Notes: generated by a model not told the origin, from the sequence alone. A DNA stretch of 64,000 bases from Pelomonas sp. V22 (GCF_030014915.1 NZ_JAGIXS010000001.1:620001-684000); one strand, 5' to 3'. Positions 55,536 to 64,000 are shown, counted from the stretch's first letter. A program made the numbers and translations.

Positions 55536-58334
55536 ATGACACGACGCAAGTCCGCCCCGTTCGAGCTGCAACGCATGGCCCATGCCGCGCTGCTGATGCT
55601 GGCCGCTGCCAGCACAGCCCAGGCCCAGGCTCAAAACCCGACCCCGGACAACAAGCTGGAACGGGTCGAAGTGACCGGTTCCAGCATCAAGCGCCTCGAC
55701 GGCGAGGCCGCACTGCCGGTCGAGGTGATCAAGCGCGAAGACATCGCCAAGACCGGTGTCACCACCGCCGCTGAACTGCTGCAGAAGATCACCTCCAACG
55801 TCGGCGGCCTGACCGACGGCGCCAGCACCAGCGATGTGATGGGCGGCCAGCGCGGCTTCAACGGCGCCAACCTGCGCGGCCTCGGCACCTCGTCCACGCT
55901 CGTGCTCTTGAACGGCCGCCGCCTTGCCAACTTCGCCTCGCCCGGCGACAACGCTGGCGTGGACCTGAACAGCATCCCGGCGGGCGCCATCCAGCGCGTC
56001 GAGGTGCTCAAGGACGGTGCCTCCGCCATCTACGGCACCGACGCCATGGGCGGCGTGATCAACTTCATCACCCGCAAGGACTACCAGGGCGCCGACCTCT
56101 CGGCCTATGTGCTCGGCACGCAGCAAGGCGGCGCGGGCAAGCGCAGCTTCAGTGCTTCAGCCGGCATCGGCGACCTGGCGCGCGACCGCTACAACGCCTT
56201 CATCAGCCTGGACCTGCAGAAGACCGACCGCCTGGAGGCCACGCAGCGCGACTTCGTCAAGGAGTACGACCTGCCCGGCCGCCTGCCGCCACAAACCTCC
56301 AGCACCACCTTCCCGGCCAACGTGGACCTCTCGACCGCCCAGCTGGCGGCCTTGAACGCCTTCGTGCTGGCCAACCCCGGCACGGCCATCAAGGGCACGA
56401 ACACCAACGGCACCTGGAATCCGGGCGGCCCGAACTCGGGTGCACGCCGCGTCAATTTCGGCCGCGCCTCCTGCACCGGTGGCGACAACCCGAACTCGGT
56501 CGTGCCTGATGGCTTCGGCGGCCGCGAGGGCTGCTCCTACGACTATGTGAAGGGCTCCGAGCTCTATCCCAACAGCGACAAGCGCAGCCTGCTCGGCCGC
56601 GCCACCTTCCAGGTCGCCGACGACCACCAGCTGTTCACCGAGGTGCTGCTGGCCCAGGCCAACACCGACTACGCGGCCTCGCCGGCCACGGTGCGCTTCC
56701 GCGTTGCCTCCGGCATCAGCCTGCCGACCTCGCTGCAGGCCGTGACCGGCGTCACCGGGCCGCTGGACTTCCGCTTCCGCCTGGAAGACGCCGGCCGGCG
56801 CACCAGCCGTGTCGAGAGCGAATCCTCCCGCCTGGTGGCCGGTGCCGAAGGCCGCTTCGGCAGCTGGGACTACACGACGGCACTCAACTACAGCAGCAAC
56901 AAGGCCACCGACGCCGACCTGTCGGGCTGGGTGTCGTTCAGCAAGCTCGAAGCCGGCATCCGCGACGGCAAGTACAACCCCTTCGTACGCGCCACCGACA
57001 ACAGCGCCGGGCGGGCCTTCATGGAGTCGATCCGCATCAACGACGCCACCCGTTTCTCCAAGGGCACCTCGACCAGCCTGGACGGCAAGCTGACACGCTC
57101 GCTGGCCACGCTGGAGGGCGGCGACCTGATGCTGGCCCTGGGCGCCGAGCTGCGCCGCGAGAAGGTGGAGTTCAGCGCCACCGACGCGCTGAAGGCCAAC
57201 GACGTCAACGGCGACCGTTCGAGCTCCGGCGCCCTGCTGGCCGACGACAGCCACACCCGCAACGTCAGCGGCATGTTCGCCGAGCTGAGCGCTCCGTTCA
57301 CCAAGACGCTCGAGGGCCAGTTCGCGATCCGCCACGACAGCTACGGCGGCGTCTTCGATCAACGTACCGGCGTCACCTCGCCCAAGACCAGCACCACCAA
57401 TCCCAAGCTCGGCCTGAGCTACCGCCCCAGCAAGCAGCTGCTGGCCCGCGCCTCCTATGGCACGGGTTTCCGCGCGCCCTCGGTGTCCGAGCTGTTCCTG
57501 CCGGTGCGCTCCAGCACCACCAACAGCTATGTGCGCGACCCGGTCTCGGGTGAAGTGGCGCAGATGCCCATCGACCGCTACTCCAACCCCTCGCTGAAGC
57601 CCGAGACCTCCAAGCAGGCCAGCCTCGGCGTGGTGTTCGAGCCCTCGCGCAACTGGAACGGCAGCGTCGACTACTGGCGCATCCGCAAGTCCGACATCAT
57701 CTCGGACATCGGTGAGGAAACCATCTTCACCAACCCGGTCTACTACAACAACCCGGCCATCGTGGAGCGCGACAGCGACGGCTTCGTCAGCAACGTCGTC
57801 GTCACCAAGGAAAACCGCGGCAAGCTGAACACCTCGGGCTTCGACATCTCGCTGGCCTGGCGCGGCGACCAGACCGACTGGGGCCGCTTCGGCGCCAGCG
57901 TCTCGGGCACCCTGGTGACCGAATACAAATTCAGCACCGACCCGCGCTCGCCCCTGGTCGACGGTCTCGGCAAGTTCCGCGACGACAAGGCCGTGCAACG
58001 CTGGCGCCACAAGGTCAGCCTGGACTGGGAGCAAGGCCCGCTGACCCTCACGCTGACCAACAACTACATGGCCGGCTACCGGGACCAGAACACGCCAGGC
58101 CTGGCCGCCGAGGCCTGGAACAACCGCGACGTGTCGGCCTACTCGCTGTGGGACCTGAGCGGTGTCTACAAGTTCTCGCCCGAGCTGCGCCTGCGCGTCG
58201 GCGTGCTGAACCTGCTGAACACGGCCCCGCCCTTCACCAACCAGTCGCGTTACTTCCAGGTGACCTGGGATCCGACCTACGGCGACCCGCGCGGCCGCTC
58301 GTTCTTCGCCAGCGTGAACTACAGCTTCCGCTGA
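55536..58334 (+). CDS. TonB-dependent outer-membrane receptor
   Basis: The 932-residue protein has a Sec signal (AALLMLAAASTAQAQA), a TonB-box-like LERVEVTGSSIKR, a plug domain (PVEVIKREDIAKTGVTTAAELL, later RVEVLKDGASAIYGTDAMGGVINFITRKD) and a 22-strand barrel ending in YSFR. It has no FecA-type signalling extension. The substrate is unknown. It is divergent from the cyanophycinase operon and shares the candidate ArgR site, so import of cyanophycin, its dipeptides or arginine oligomers is a reasonable hypothesis. The 5' leader is C/T-rich and no good ribosome site is visible. A strong terminator follows. Confidence 0.92.
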   Translation: MTRRKSAPFELQRMAHAALLMLAAASTAQAQAQNPTPDNKLERVEVTGSSIKRLDGEAALPVEVIKREDIAKTGVTTAAELLQKITSNVGGLTDGASTSDVMGGQRGFNGANLRGLGTSSTLVLLNGRRLANFASPGDNAGVDLNSIPAGAIQRVEVLKDGASAIYGTDAMGGVINFITRKDYQGADLSAYVLGTQQGGAGKRSFSASAGIGDLARDRYNAFISLDLQKTDRLEATQRDFVKEYDLPGRLPPQTSSTTFPANVDLSTAQLAALNAFVLANPGTAIKGTNTNGTWNPGGPNSGARRVNFGRASCTGGDNPNSVVPDGFGGREGCSYDYVKGSELYPNSDKRSLLGRATFQVADDHQLFTEVLLAQANTDYAASPATVRFRVASGISLPTSLQAVTGVTGPLDFRFRLEDAGRRTSRVESESSRLVAGAEGRFGSWDYTTALNYSSNKATDADLSGWVSFSKLEAGIRDGKYNPFVRATDNSAGRAFMESIRINDATRFSKGTSTSLDGKLTRSLATLEGGDLMLALGAELRREKVEFSATDALKANDVNGDRSSSGALLADDSHTRNVSGMFAELSAPFTKTLEGQFAIRHDSYGGVFDQRTGVTSPKTSTTNPKLGLSYRPSKQLLARASYGTGFRAPSVSELFLPVRSSTTNSYVRDPVSGEVAQMPIDRYSNPSLKPETSKQASLGVVFEPSRNWNGSVDYWRIRKSDIISDIGEETIFTNPVYYNNPAIVERDSDGFVSNVVVTKENRGKLNTSGFDISLAWRGDQTDWGRFGASVSGTLVTEYKFSTDPRSPLVDGLGKFRDDKAVQRWRHKVSLDWEQGPLTLTLTNNYMAGYRDQNTPGLAAEAWNNRDVSAYSLWDLSGVYKFSPELRLRVGVLNLLNTAPPFTNQSRYFQVTWDPTYGDPRGRSFFASVNYSFR

Positions 58335-58359
58335 GCGGCACTGCATAGTACGGCGCTGC

Positions 58360-58387
58360 GGCCGCCCCACCTGGGGCGGCCTTTTTG
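58360..58387 (+). terminator. rho-independent terminator of the TonB receptor gene
   Basis: A perfect 9-base-pair stem GGCCGCCCC/GGGGCGGCC with an ACCT loop is followed by TTTTTG, 25 bases after the receptor stop. It separates the receptor transcript from the outer-membrane protein gene downstream. Confidence 0.92.
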
Positions 58388-58441
58388 TTGGCCGGCTCCG
58401 CCATGCAGCCTGACCTGGCCTTGCCGGATCCTGACTGATGG

Positions 58442-60049
58442 ATGATGCGGCCCATGCACCGCTCTCCATCCCCTGCACGCCTGCGCCGACCACGCCGCAT
58501 GGCCCTTTCCGCGTTCACCAACCAATCCGCCTGTGCCCTGCTGCTGTCGATCGCCGCTGCGGCTGCCGGAGCGCAACAAGCCACGGAACCCGCCACCGGT
58601 CCGACTCCGGCCAGGCTTCGCTCCAACGACGCCCTGCTGACGCTGGACTATCAGGCCATCAAGGTGCCGGGCGACCGCGCACTTGATCTGTTGGGAATCC
58701 ATGCCTACACCCGGGTGCTGGATGGCCTGTACCTGGGCGGCGGCTTCTATGCCCCGGCGCTCAAGGGCGACTACGGCGGCTTCGTCGCTGCCGACGTCGG
58801 GCTGCATGTGCGACGTCGGCTGAGCGCTTCGCTGCTTGCCACAGCCGGCCTGTCCTTCGGCGCGGGTGGCGGTGGGCGCAGTGTCGAGCACAGCAAGCTG
58901 CTGTCAGGCACCGGCGGCTTGCTGCGCGCCCACGCTGGCCTGGCCTACGACTTCGGCGAGTTCACGCTTGGTGCCGGCCTGTCCCGGATGAAGTTCCGCA
59001 AGTCGCTGATCGACGGCACGCAGCTCAATGCCTACGTGGAAATCCCGTTCCGCTACCTGACCGGGCGCCATGCGGACCACGGCCACACCCTCAGCGCCGC
59101 CGACGAGGGCCTGGCCCGGTCGCAGATGGGCGAGACCCTGCTGAGCTTCTCGTTCGACAACTACAAGCAGATCGATCCGCAGGGCACGAGCCAGCGCAAC
59201 ATCGGCCTCGCGGACCTGCAGTTCGCGCACTTCCTCGGCGCCGACACCTACTGGTTTGCCTCGCTGGGCATGGGCTACCGGGGCCTGCCGCTGTACAACC
59301 AGTTGCTGGGTGGTCTCGGCCGACGCTGGCGGCTGGACGGCGGGCTCACGCTCTACGGCCAACTGGGCCTGGGCTCGGGCGGCTATGCGCCCACGGTGAT
59401 GGCCACCGGCTCGGGCCTGCTGCTCTATCCACGGCTGATGGCCGAGTACCGGCTGAGCCGCGACCTCGGCCTGGCCGCGACGCTGGGCTACATGGCGGCG
59501 CCCGATGGCAGTTCACGCAATGCGAGCTATGGCCTGGCCCTGATCCGGCATCTGGGCTCAGGCTCGGGCTCGGGCTCGGGCGGTGCGACCGCCGGGGCGG
59601 GCCGCTATCAGGGGCTGCGCCTGTCGGTGTTCCACCAGAGCGCGGACCAGTTGCGCTACCGCGGCATCGAGCGGCCGGGCTTGAAGATGGTCAGCCTGCA
59701 GCTGGACCTGCCGCTCAGCCCGCATCTCTACCTGCCCCTGCAAGCTTCGGGCGCCTACAACGCCTACCTGGGCTATCCGGGCTACGCGGAAATCCTGGCG
59801 GGCCTCGGTCTGCAGACCCGCACGGGGCCGGGCGAGCGCCTGCAAGCGTTCGGGCAGTTGCTGGGCGGCGCCAACGTGCATGGCCGCACGCTCAAGGCGG
59901 GCGTCGGCCTGCGCTATCTGCTCGACGAGCGGCTCGCGCTGCAAGTGAGCCTCGGGCAGACACGGGCCACCAGCGCCGGCGGTGGACGCTTCAGCGCGAA
60001 CAACCTGGGCCTCGGGATGGACTACCGCTTCTCGGTGCCCAGCCTCTGA
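58442..60049 (+). CDS. unrecognised outer-membrane beta-barrel protein
   Basis: The 535-residue protein has a basic N terminus and a signal sequence (SACALLLSIAAAAAGAQQ) if started at 58442, 58454 or 58499. Alternating hydrophobic strands with many Gly, Tyr and Leu run through it, such as GGLTLYGQLGLGSGGYAPTV and LSVFHQSADQLRYRG, and it ends DYRFSV. The whole reads as two barrel-like or repeated halves joined by a GSGSGSG stretch near residues 377-383. I do not recognise a family. It lies downstream of the TonB receptor but beyond a terminator, so it probably has its own promoter. Confidence 0.6.
   Translation: MMRPMHRSPSPARLRRPRRMALSAFTNQSACALLLSIAAAAAGAQQATEPATGPTPARLRSNDALLTLDYQAIKVPGDRALDLLGIHAYTRVLDGLYLGGGFYAPALKGDYGGFVAADVGLHVRRRLSASLLATAGLSFGAGGGGRSVEHSKLLSGTGGLLRAHAGLAYDFGEFTLGAGLSRMKFRKSLIDGTQLNAYVEIPFRYLTGRHADHGHTLSAADEGLARSQMGETLLSFSFDNYKQIDPQGTSQRNIGLADLQFAHFLGADTYWFASLGMGYRGLPLYNQLLGGLGRRWRLDGGLTLYGQLGLGSGGYAPTVMATGSGLLLYPRLMAEYRLSRDLGLAATLGYMAAPDGSSRNASYGLALIRHLGSGSGSGSGGATAGAGRYQGLRLSVFHQSADQLRYRGIERPGLKMVSLQLDLPLSPHLYLPLQASGAYNAYLGYPGYAEILAGLGLQTRTGPGERLQAFGQLLGGANVHGRTLKAGVGLRYLLDERLALQVSLGQTRATSAGGGRFSANNLGLGMDYRFSVPSL
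59552..59580. repeat. tandem GGCTC(G/A) hexamer repeat
   Basis: Four to five consecutive six-base units encode Gly-Ser repeats in the outer-membrane protein gene. Unit-number change would keep the reading frame and alter only the linker length. Confidence 0.75.
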
Positions 60050-60319
60050 GCGTGCCAGCGAGGCACGGGCAATGTGTGGGCAGGGTTCAGGTCGCCTTTG
60101 GCGCTCGCGGCTGCAGCTCGCGCAGCGCTTCCTTGCCAATGCTCCTCGGTGCCGCCTGCGTCGAGGCCGCGAGGCCTTCGCCCTCGACGCGATCACTACC
60201 GAGACGCGCGACGCGTATCACCATAGCCATCCCCTTGTGATGCAGTAACCGGGGCAATGCTGGCGCCCAAGCCTTGGTCTGGCGCGATCAGCGGCCAGGC
60301 GCCGTCGCCAGCGCCGTCC

Positions 60320-60967
60320 TCAGGCCAGACCCAGCTCGGCCTTGATCTGCGCCAGCTGCGCCTTCAGGCCCTCGATCTCCGCGGCCTGGCGGGCCTGCTC
60401 GGCGCGCAGCTGCAGGATCTCGTCGTCGCGTGAAGCTGGGTCGCCTGCAGCGGCGGCTGGTGCGGCGTCGAGCACCTCGCCGCACAGCAGGTGGGCCCAA
60501 CGGCTTTCGCGCGCACCGGGTGCTCGCGCCAGCTTGACGGCCAGCGGCGGCTGACGCTCGGCCAGTTCGGCGAGGAAGGCCTCGACCGAGGAGATGTCGG
60601 CAAAGCGGTGCAGCCGCTCGGTGTTGCTGCGCAGCTCGGCCGCCGTCTGCGGGCCGCGCAGCATCAAGAGCGTGAGCAGGGCCTCGGCCTGGCCGGGCAC
60701 ATTGATGCCGCGCCGGAAGTTGTGCTCGTAGCGCTCGACCCGGCTGCCGCTGACGCGGTTGACGAGGCTCATGCCGCGCAACTCGTCCAGCGCGCGCAGC
60801 ACCTCGTTCTCGCCGGCGTTCATCACCGGGTCGCGCGAGGTCTTCTGGTTGCAGCCCATGGTCAGGGCGTTCAGGGACAGCGGGTAGCTGTCGGGCACGG
60901 TGAATTGCTTCTCGACCAGGACGGCCAGCACGCGCGCTTCGAGCGCGGTCAGAACTCTCAAGCTCAT
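60320..60967 (-). CDS. yceH: YceH (DUF480) protein
   Basis: The 215-residue protein belongs to the YceH/DUF480 family of two winged-helix domains, of unknown function. Typical sequences are [27 protein letters not shown] and [13 protein letters not shown] near the N terminus, and [19 protein letters not shown] in the second domain. The C-terminal tail is a predicted coiled coil ([22 protein letters not shown]). It starts 4 bases after the stop of the SDR gene, so the two are cotranscribed. The 270 bases between it and the outer-membrane protein gene show no recognisable feature. Confidence 0.9.
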   Translation of the reverse strand: MSLRVLTALEARVLAVLVEKQFTVPDSYPLSLNALTMGCNQKTSRDPVMNAGENEVLRALDELRGMSLVNRVSGSRVERYEHNFRRGINVPGQAEALLTLLMLRGPQTAAELRSNTERLHRFADISSVEAFLAELAERQPPLAVKLARAPGARESRWAHLLCGEVLDAAPAAAAGDPASRDDEILQLRAEQARQAAEIEGLKAQLAQIKAELGLA

Positions 60968-60971
60968 TGAT

Positions 60972-61754
60972 TCACACTCCGAAGCCGTCGTCGGCCTGCA
61001 GCACCGCGCCATTGATGAAATGGCTCTCGTTGGCGCACAGCATCAAGAGCGCCGTGTCCAGGTCCTGCGGCTGGCCCACGCGCTTGCGCGGCAGCAGCTC
61101 GATCAGCTTCCTGCCCTGCTCGGTGTCCCAGTGGTGGTGGTTGATCTCGGTGTCGATGTAGCCGGGGCAGATCGCGTTCACATTGATGCCGTACTTGCCC
61201 CATTCCAGCGCCATCGCGCGGGTCATGTGGATGACGGCGGCCTTGCTCATCGAATAGACGCCGATCTGGCTCAGCACACGCAGGCCGGCCATCGAGGCAA
61301 TGTTGACGATGCGACCGCCGGTGAAGGTGCCGGGCGCCGCGCCGCGAGCTCGGGCCAGCATGCGCTTGCCGACTTCCTGGGCCACGAAAAAGGCGCCGCG
61401 CACATTCGTGTCCATCACGAAGTCGTAGTCGTCGCTGCTCACGTCGGTGAGCTTCTGCGTGGTGCTGACGCCGCTGTTGTTGACGAGGATGTCGATGGTG
61501 CCCATCTCGGTCTCGGCATGGGCCACGGCCGACTTGATGCTGTCCAGGTCGGTCACGTCCAGCTGCACCACATGGGCATCGCCGCCGGCGCCTTCGATCT
61601 CGGCACGCAGGGTCTTCAGCCGCTCGACGCGGCGCCCCGCCAGCACCACGCCGGCACCGGCCTTGGCCAGCGTGCGGGCGAACTGGGCGCCGAGGCCGCT
61701 GGAGGCGCCGGTCACCAGGGCCACGCGGCCCTCGAGGTCTATGGGATAGCTCAT
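60972..61754 (-). CDS. short-chain dehydrogenase/reductase
   Basis: The 260-residue SDR has the cofactor motif [12 protein letters not shown] near residue 15, NNSG at about 92, and the catalytic Ser-Tyr-Lys set in IASMAG and YSMSKAAV. The pattern fits the 3-oxoacyl reductase/3-hydroxyacyl dehydrogenase-like SDRs, many of which act in fatty-acid or polyhydroxyalkanoate metabolism; the substrate is not determined. ATG at 61754 has AAGGA 6 bases upstream. It is divergent from the ETF-QO gene and may share the palindrome at 61882-61905. Confidence 0.88.
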   Translation of the reverse strand: MSYPIDLEGRVALVTGASSGLGAQFARTLAKAGAGVVLAGRRVERLKTLRAEIEGAGGDAHVVQLDVTDLDSIKSAVAHAETEMGTIDILVNNSGVSTTQKLTDVSSDDYDFVMDTNVRGAFFVAQEVGKRMLARARGAAPGTFTGGRIVNIASMAGLRVLSQIGVYSMSKAAVIHMTRAMALEWGKYGINVNAICPGYIDTEINHHHWDTEQGRKLIELLPRKRVGQPQDLDTALLMLCANESHFINGAVLQADDGFGV

Positions 61755-61881
61755 CGTCTGTCCTTCAGGAATCGGGAGAAAAACCTGGTGGAAACGATAG
61801 CACGCGGCCTCTGGCGCCAAGCCTCGCGGATCCCACGGCAGCGAGGCGCCGCCGGCGGGATTTAGGAGGGGCTCCCAAGTT

Positions 61882-61905
61882 AAATAGCACGATCGTTCTT
61901 TTTTG
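61882..61905. promoter_or_regulatory. palindrome centred on ACGATCGT, candidate TetR-type operator
   Basis: AGCACGATCGTTCT (61886-61899) is symmetric at 12 of 14 positions, and the flanking AAAT and TTTT extend the dyad to 24 bases (10 of 12 paired positions per side match). It lies in the AT-rich promoter region 62 bases upstream of the ETF-QO start and 128 bases from the SDR start. Fatty-acid and acyl-CoA catabolic genes in proteobacteria are often controlled by TetR-type repressors at such sites. The regulator is not in the window. Confidence 0.5.
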
Positions 61906-61966
61906 AAATCCCACCAGTAGAATCGCCCGCCAACAAAGGCCCCTGCCGCAAGCCCAAAGGACCCCA

Positions 61967-63652
61967 ATGACCTCCGCAGAACTCCTCGCCCAATACGGCC
62001 CCCGCGACAGCATGGACTACGACGCCGTCATCGTCGGCGGCGGCCCCGCTGGCCTGGCCACGGCCATCCGGCTGAAGCAGCGCGCCGCCGCCGAGGGCAA
62101 GGAGATCTCGGTCGTGGTGCTCGAGAAGGGCTCGGAGCCCGGCGCCCACATCCTCTCCGGCGCGGTGATGGACCCGCGCGCGCTGAGCGAGCTGATCCCC
62201 GACTGGCAGGCCCAAGGCGCGCCGCTCGGCCAGGCCGTGACCGGCGACGACATCCTCTTCCTGTCCGAGACCGGCAGCACGCGCACGCCCGACTGGCTGG
62301 TGCCGCGCAACTTCCACAACGACGGCTGCTATGTGGTCTCGCTGTCCAATGTGGTGAAGTGGCTGGCCACGCAGGCCGAGGCACTCGGCGTGGAGATCTT
62401 CCCCGGCTTCACCGCGGCCGAGGTGCTGTACGACGAGCAGGGCCGCGTCAAGGGCGTGGCCACCGGCAACCTCGGCATCGGCAAGGACGGCCAACCGCAT
62501 GACGGCTTCCAGCTCGGCATGGAGCTGCTCGGCAAGTACACGGTGTTCGCCGAAGGCGCACGCGGCCACCTCGGCAAGCAGCTGATTGCCAAGTACCAGC
62601 TCGACGCCGGCAAGGACCCGCAGACCTATGCCATCGGCATCAAGGAGCTGTGGGAAGTGCCGGCCGACAAGGCCAAACCCGGCCTGGTGGTGCACACGGC
62701 AGGCTGGCCGATGACGGACGACACCTTCGGCGGCGGCTTCCTCTACCACCTGGAGGACAACAAGGTCACCCTCGGCTTCGTGATCGGCCTGGATTACCAG
62801 AACCCCTACATGAGCCCCTTCGAGGAAATGCAGCGCTGGAAGACGCACCCCGCGATCCGCGCCCACATCGAAGGCGGCAAGCGCATCGGCTACGGCGCCC
62901 GCGCGATCAACAACGGCACGCCGCAGGCCCTGCCCAAGACCGTGTTCCCGGGCGGCGCCCTGGTCGGCTGCGATGCCGGCTACCTGAATGCTGCGCGCAT
63001 CAAGGGCAGCCATGCGGCAATCAAGTCCGGCATGCTGTGCGCCGATGCGATGGCGGACGCGCTGTTCGCCGGCCGCGCGCAGGATGAGCTGGCCGCCTAC
63101 CCCACGGCCTTCGAGGCCAGTTGGCTGAACGAAGAGCTGCAGCAGACACGCAACTTCAAGCTCTGGTTCAAGAAGGGCAAACTCACCGGCCAGCTGATGA
63201 CCGGCATCGAGCAATGGCTGCTGCCCAAGATCGGCGTGGCCTCGCCGCCCTGGACCCTGCATGGCAGCAAGCGCGACAACGAATGCCTGCGCCCCGCCGC
63301 CGAATGCCAGCCGATCGCCTACCCGAAGCCCGACGGCAAGCTCAGCTTCGACAAGCTCTCCTCGGTGTTCATCTCGAACACCAACCATGAAGAGAACCAG
63401 CCGGCCCACCTGACCTTGAAGAACGAGGGCGTGCCGGTGGCGGTGAATCTGGCCAAGTACGCCGGCCCCGAAAGCCGCTATTGCCCGGCCGGGGTCTACG
63501 AGTTCGTCAAGACCGATGCCGGCGAGGACAAGCTGCAGATCAACGCGCAGAACTGCGTGCACTGCAAGACCTGCGACATCAAGGACCCGACGCAGAACAT
63601 CGTCTGGGTCACGCCCGAGGGCGGTGGCGGGCCGAACTACGCGGGCATGTGA
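61967..63652 (+). CDS. electron-transfer flavoprotein-ubiquinone oxidoreductase
   Basis: ETF-QO passes electrons from acyl-CoA and amino-acid dehydrogenases, via ETF, to ubiquinone. The 561-residue protein has the FAD motif VIVGGGPAGLATAIRL near residue 20, the hydrophobic ubiquinone-binding region, and a C-terminal ferredoxin-like domain. The [4Fe-4S] cluster is held by Cys506 and Cys530-x-x-Cys533-x-x-Cys536 (CVHCKTC). Length and motifs are standard. It has its own terminator and probably its own regulated promoter. ETF genes themselves are not in the window. Confidence 0.96.
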   Translation: MTSAELLAQYGPRDSMDYDAVIVGGGPAGLATAIRLKQRAAAEGKEISVVVLEKGSEPGAHILSGAVMDPRALSELIPDWQAQGAPLGQAVTGDDILFLSETGSTRTPDWLVPRNFHNDGCYVVSLSNVVKWLATQAEALGVEIFPGFTAAEVLYDEQGRVKGVATGNLGIGKDGQPHDGFQLGMELLGKYTVFAEGARGHLGKQLIAKYQLDAGKDPQTYAIGIKELWEVPADKAKPGLVVHTAGWPMTDDTFGGGFLYHLEDNKVTLGFVIGLDYQNPYMSPFEEMQRWKTHPAIRAHIEGGKRIGYGARAINNGTPQALPKTVFPGGALVGCDAGYLNAARIKGSHAAIKSGMLCADAMADALFAGRAQDELAAYPTAFEASWLNEELQQTRNFKLWFKKGKLTGQLMTGIEQWLLPKIGVASPPWTLHGSKRDNECLRPAAECQPIAYPKPDGKLSFDKLSSVFISNTNHEENQPAHLTLKNEGVPVAVNLAKYAGPESRYCPAGVYEFVKTDAGEDKLQINAQNCVHCKTCDIKDPTQNIVWVTPEGGGGPNYAGM

Positions 63653-63683
63653 TCGCCGTGTGATCGCAAGGCAATCGTAGAAG

Positions 63684-63706
63684 GGGCGACCGCGGTCGCC
63701 CTTATT
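63684..63706 (+). terminator. rho-independent terminator of the ETF-QO gene
   Basis: Stem GGGCGAC/GTCGCCC with a CGCG loop, followed by TTATTT, lies 31 bases after the ETF-QO stop and 6 bases before the convergent acetyltransferase stop. Confidence 0.82.
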
Positions 63707-63711
63707 TCCGT

Positions 63712-64000
63712 CTACAGCTTGTAGTCGTAGCGCAGGAAACCTCCATGCTGGCCCACGCGGTCGTAGAGGCGGCGGGCCCGTGCGTTTGTGTGGTGGGTCA
63801 GCCAGTAGTAGCGCGCCGCGCCCCGGCCTCGCGCCACGGCGGCCACCGCCTCGATCAGCGCCGCCGCAGCGCCCTGCCCCCGCGCGTCCTCGGCCACGAA
63901 CAGGTCCTGCAGATAGCAGACCCTGTCGCTCCAGGTCGAGGCATGCATCAGGTAATGCGCGAGGCCGATGACGCGGCCGCCCTGCAGCAGCACGAGGCCG
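63712..64000 (-). CDS. GNAT-family acetyltransferase, C-terminal part (runs off window)
   Basis: About 96 C-terminal residues of a GNAT protein are visible; the 5' end is beyond base 64000. The acetyl-CoA-binding motif A is clear: YLQDLFVAEDARGQGAAAALI, with the QxxGxG/A-type pyrophosphate loop, and later NARARRLYDRVG, a typical motif B segment. The substrate cannot be predicted. It converges with ETF-QO. Confidence 0.88.
   Translation of the reverse strand, partial: GLVLLQGGRVIGLAHYLMHASTWSDRVCYLQDLFVAEDARGQGAAAALIEAVAAVARGRGAARYYWLTHHTNARARRLYDRVGQHGGFLRYDYKL

Noticed and set aside
56157-58493. A minus-strand frame of 778 residues opposite the TonB receptor.
   Set aside because: Composition is typical of an antisense shadow (Val, Gly, Ala, His rich) and the receptor frame is unambiguous.
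60050-60319. Several short plus-strand frames between the outer-membrane protein and yceH.
   Set aside because: They are short, lack ribosome sites and show no domain; the gap holds nothing I can support.

Overview
The window is a dense, high-GC piece of proteobacterial chromosome (roughly 70% GC in most coding sequence). The gene content points to a betaproteobacterium of the order Burkholderiales, close to the Rubrivivax/Roseateles/Leptothrix type: a soxCDYZAXB thiosulfate-oxidation operon, a PEP-CTERM protein, many periplasmic c-type cytochromes, ETF-ubiquinone oxidoreductase, a DUF1800/DUF1501 pair and an ArgR of the AraC type. This assignment is inferred from gene content, not from a marker gene. 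No rRNA, insertion sequence, prophage or CRISPR array is visible, and no gap between genes exceeds 300 bases.

Layout. 1-5450: sox operon, all on the minus strand (soxC-D-Y-Z-A-X-B; soxB runs off the left edge). 5498-8455: two identical tRNA-Val genes, dnaQ, lgt and a TPR protein. 8528-12002: LysR regulator divergent from ilvD, a small Trp-rich protein and a monohaem cytochrome c. 12014-15783: a coupled pair of Tat-exported lipoproteins with long Ala/Pro/Thr linkers. 15899-22380: acetyl-CoA synthetase, a YqhA-type membrane protein, class I fumarase, an anchored dihaem cytochrome and a zinc alcohol dehydrogenase. 22392-27077: chemotaxis receptor, then a deacetylase-MscS-binding protein operon. 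27107-33608: moxR-DUF58-transglutaminase-mltB operon, followed by an M20 amidohydrolase of clearly lower GC. 33683-40596: comEC, ridA-like gene, dsbB, a ubiquinone-type hydroxylase, ggt and a small periplasmic protein. 40858-44810: DUF1800/DUF1501 operon divergent from a PEP-CTERM gene that has a sigma-54 promoter. 44881-48558: 3-ketoacid CoA-transferase, a hotdog thioesterase coupled to a PAS-LuxR regulator, and an erythromycin-esterase-family protein. 48630-60049: a probable cyanophycin-utilisation locus. 60320-64000: YceH, an SDR, ETF-QO and a partial acetyltransferase.

The most interesting region is 48630-58334. A tight six-gene minus-strand operon encodes, in order of transcription, an exported cyanophycinase, a CphZ/AotO-type metallohydrolase, a YfcC-type carrier, an ArgR-type AraC regulator and two subunits of arginine N-succinyltransferase. 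It is divergent from a TonB-dependent receptor. The shared intergenic region carries a perfect match to the fixed bases of one Pseudomonas ArgR half-site. Read together, the genes describe polymer cleavage outside the cytoplasm, import of beta-Asp-Arg or arginine, dipeptide hydrolysis, and entry of arginine into the succinyltransferase pathway, probably induced by arginine. The remaining AST enzymes are not in the window.

The sox operon and its cytochromes feed electrons from thiosulfate to the respiratory chain. Acs, the CoA-transferase, fumarase and ETF-QO suggest a strain that also respires organic acids, ketone bodies and fatty or amino acids, so it is likely mixotrophic.
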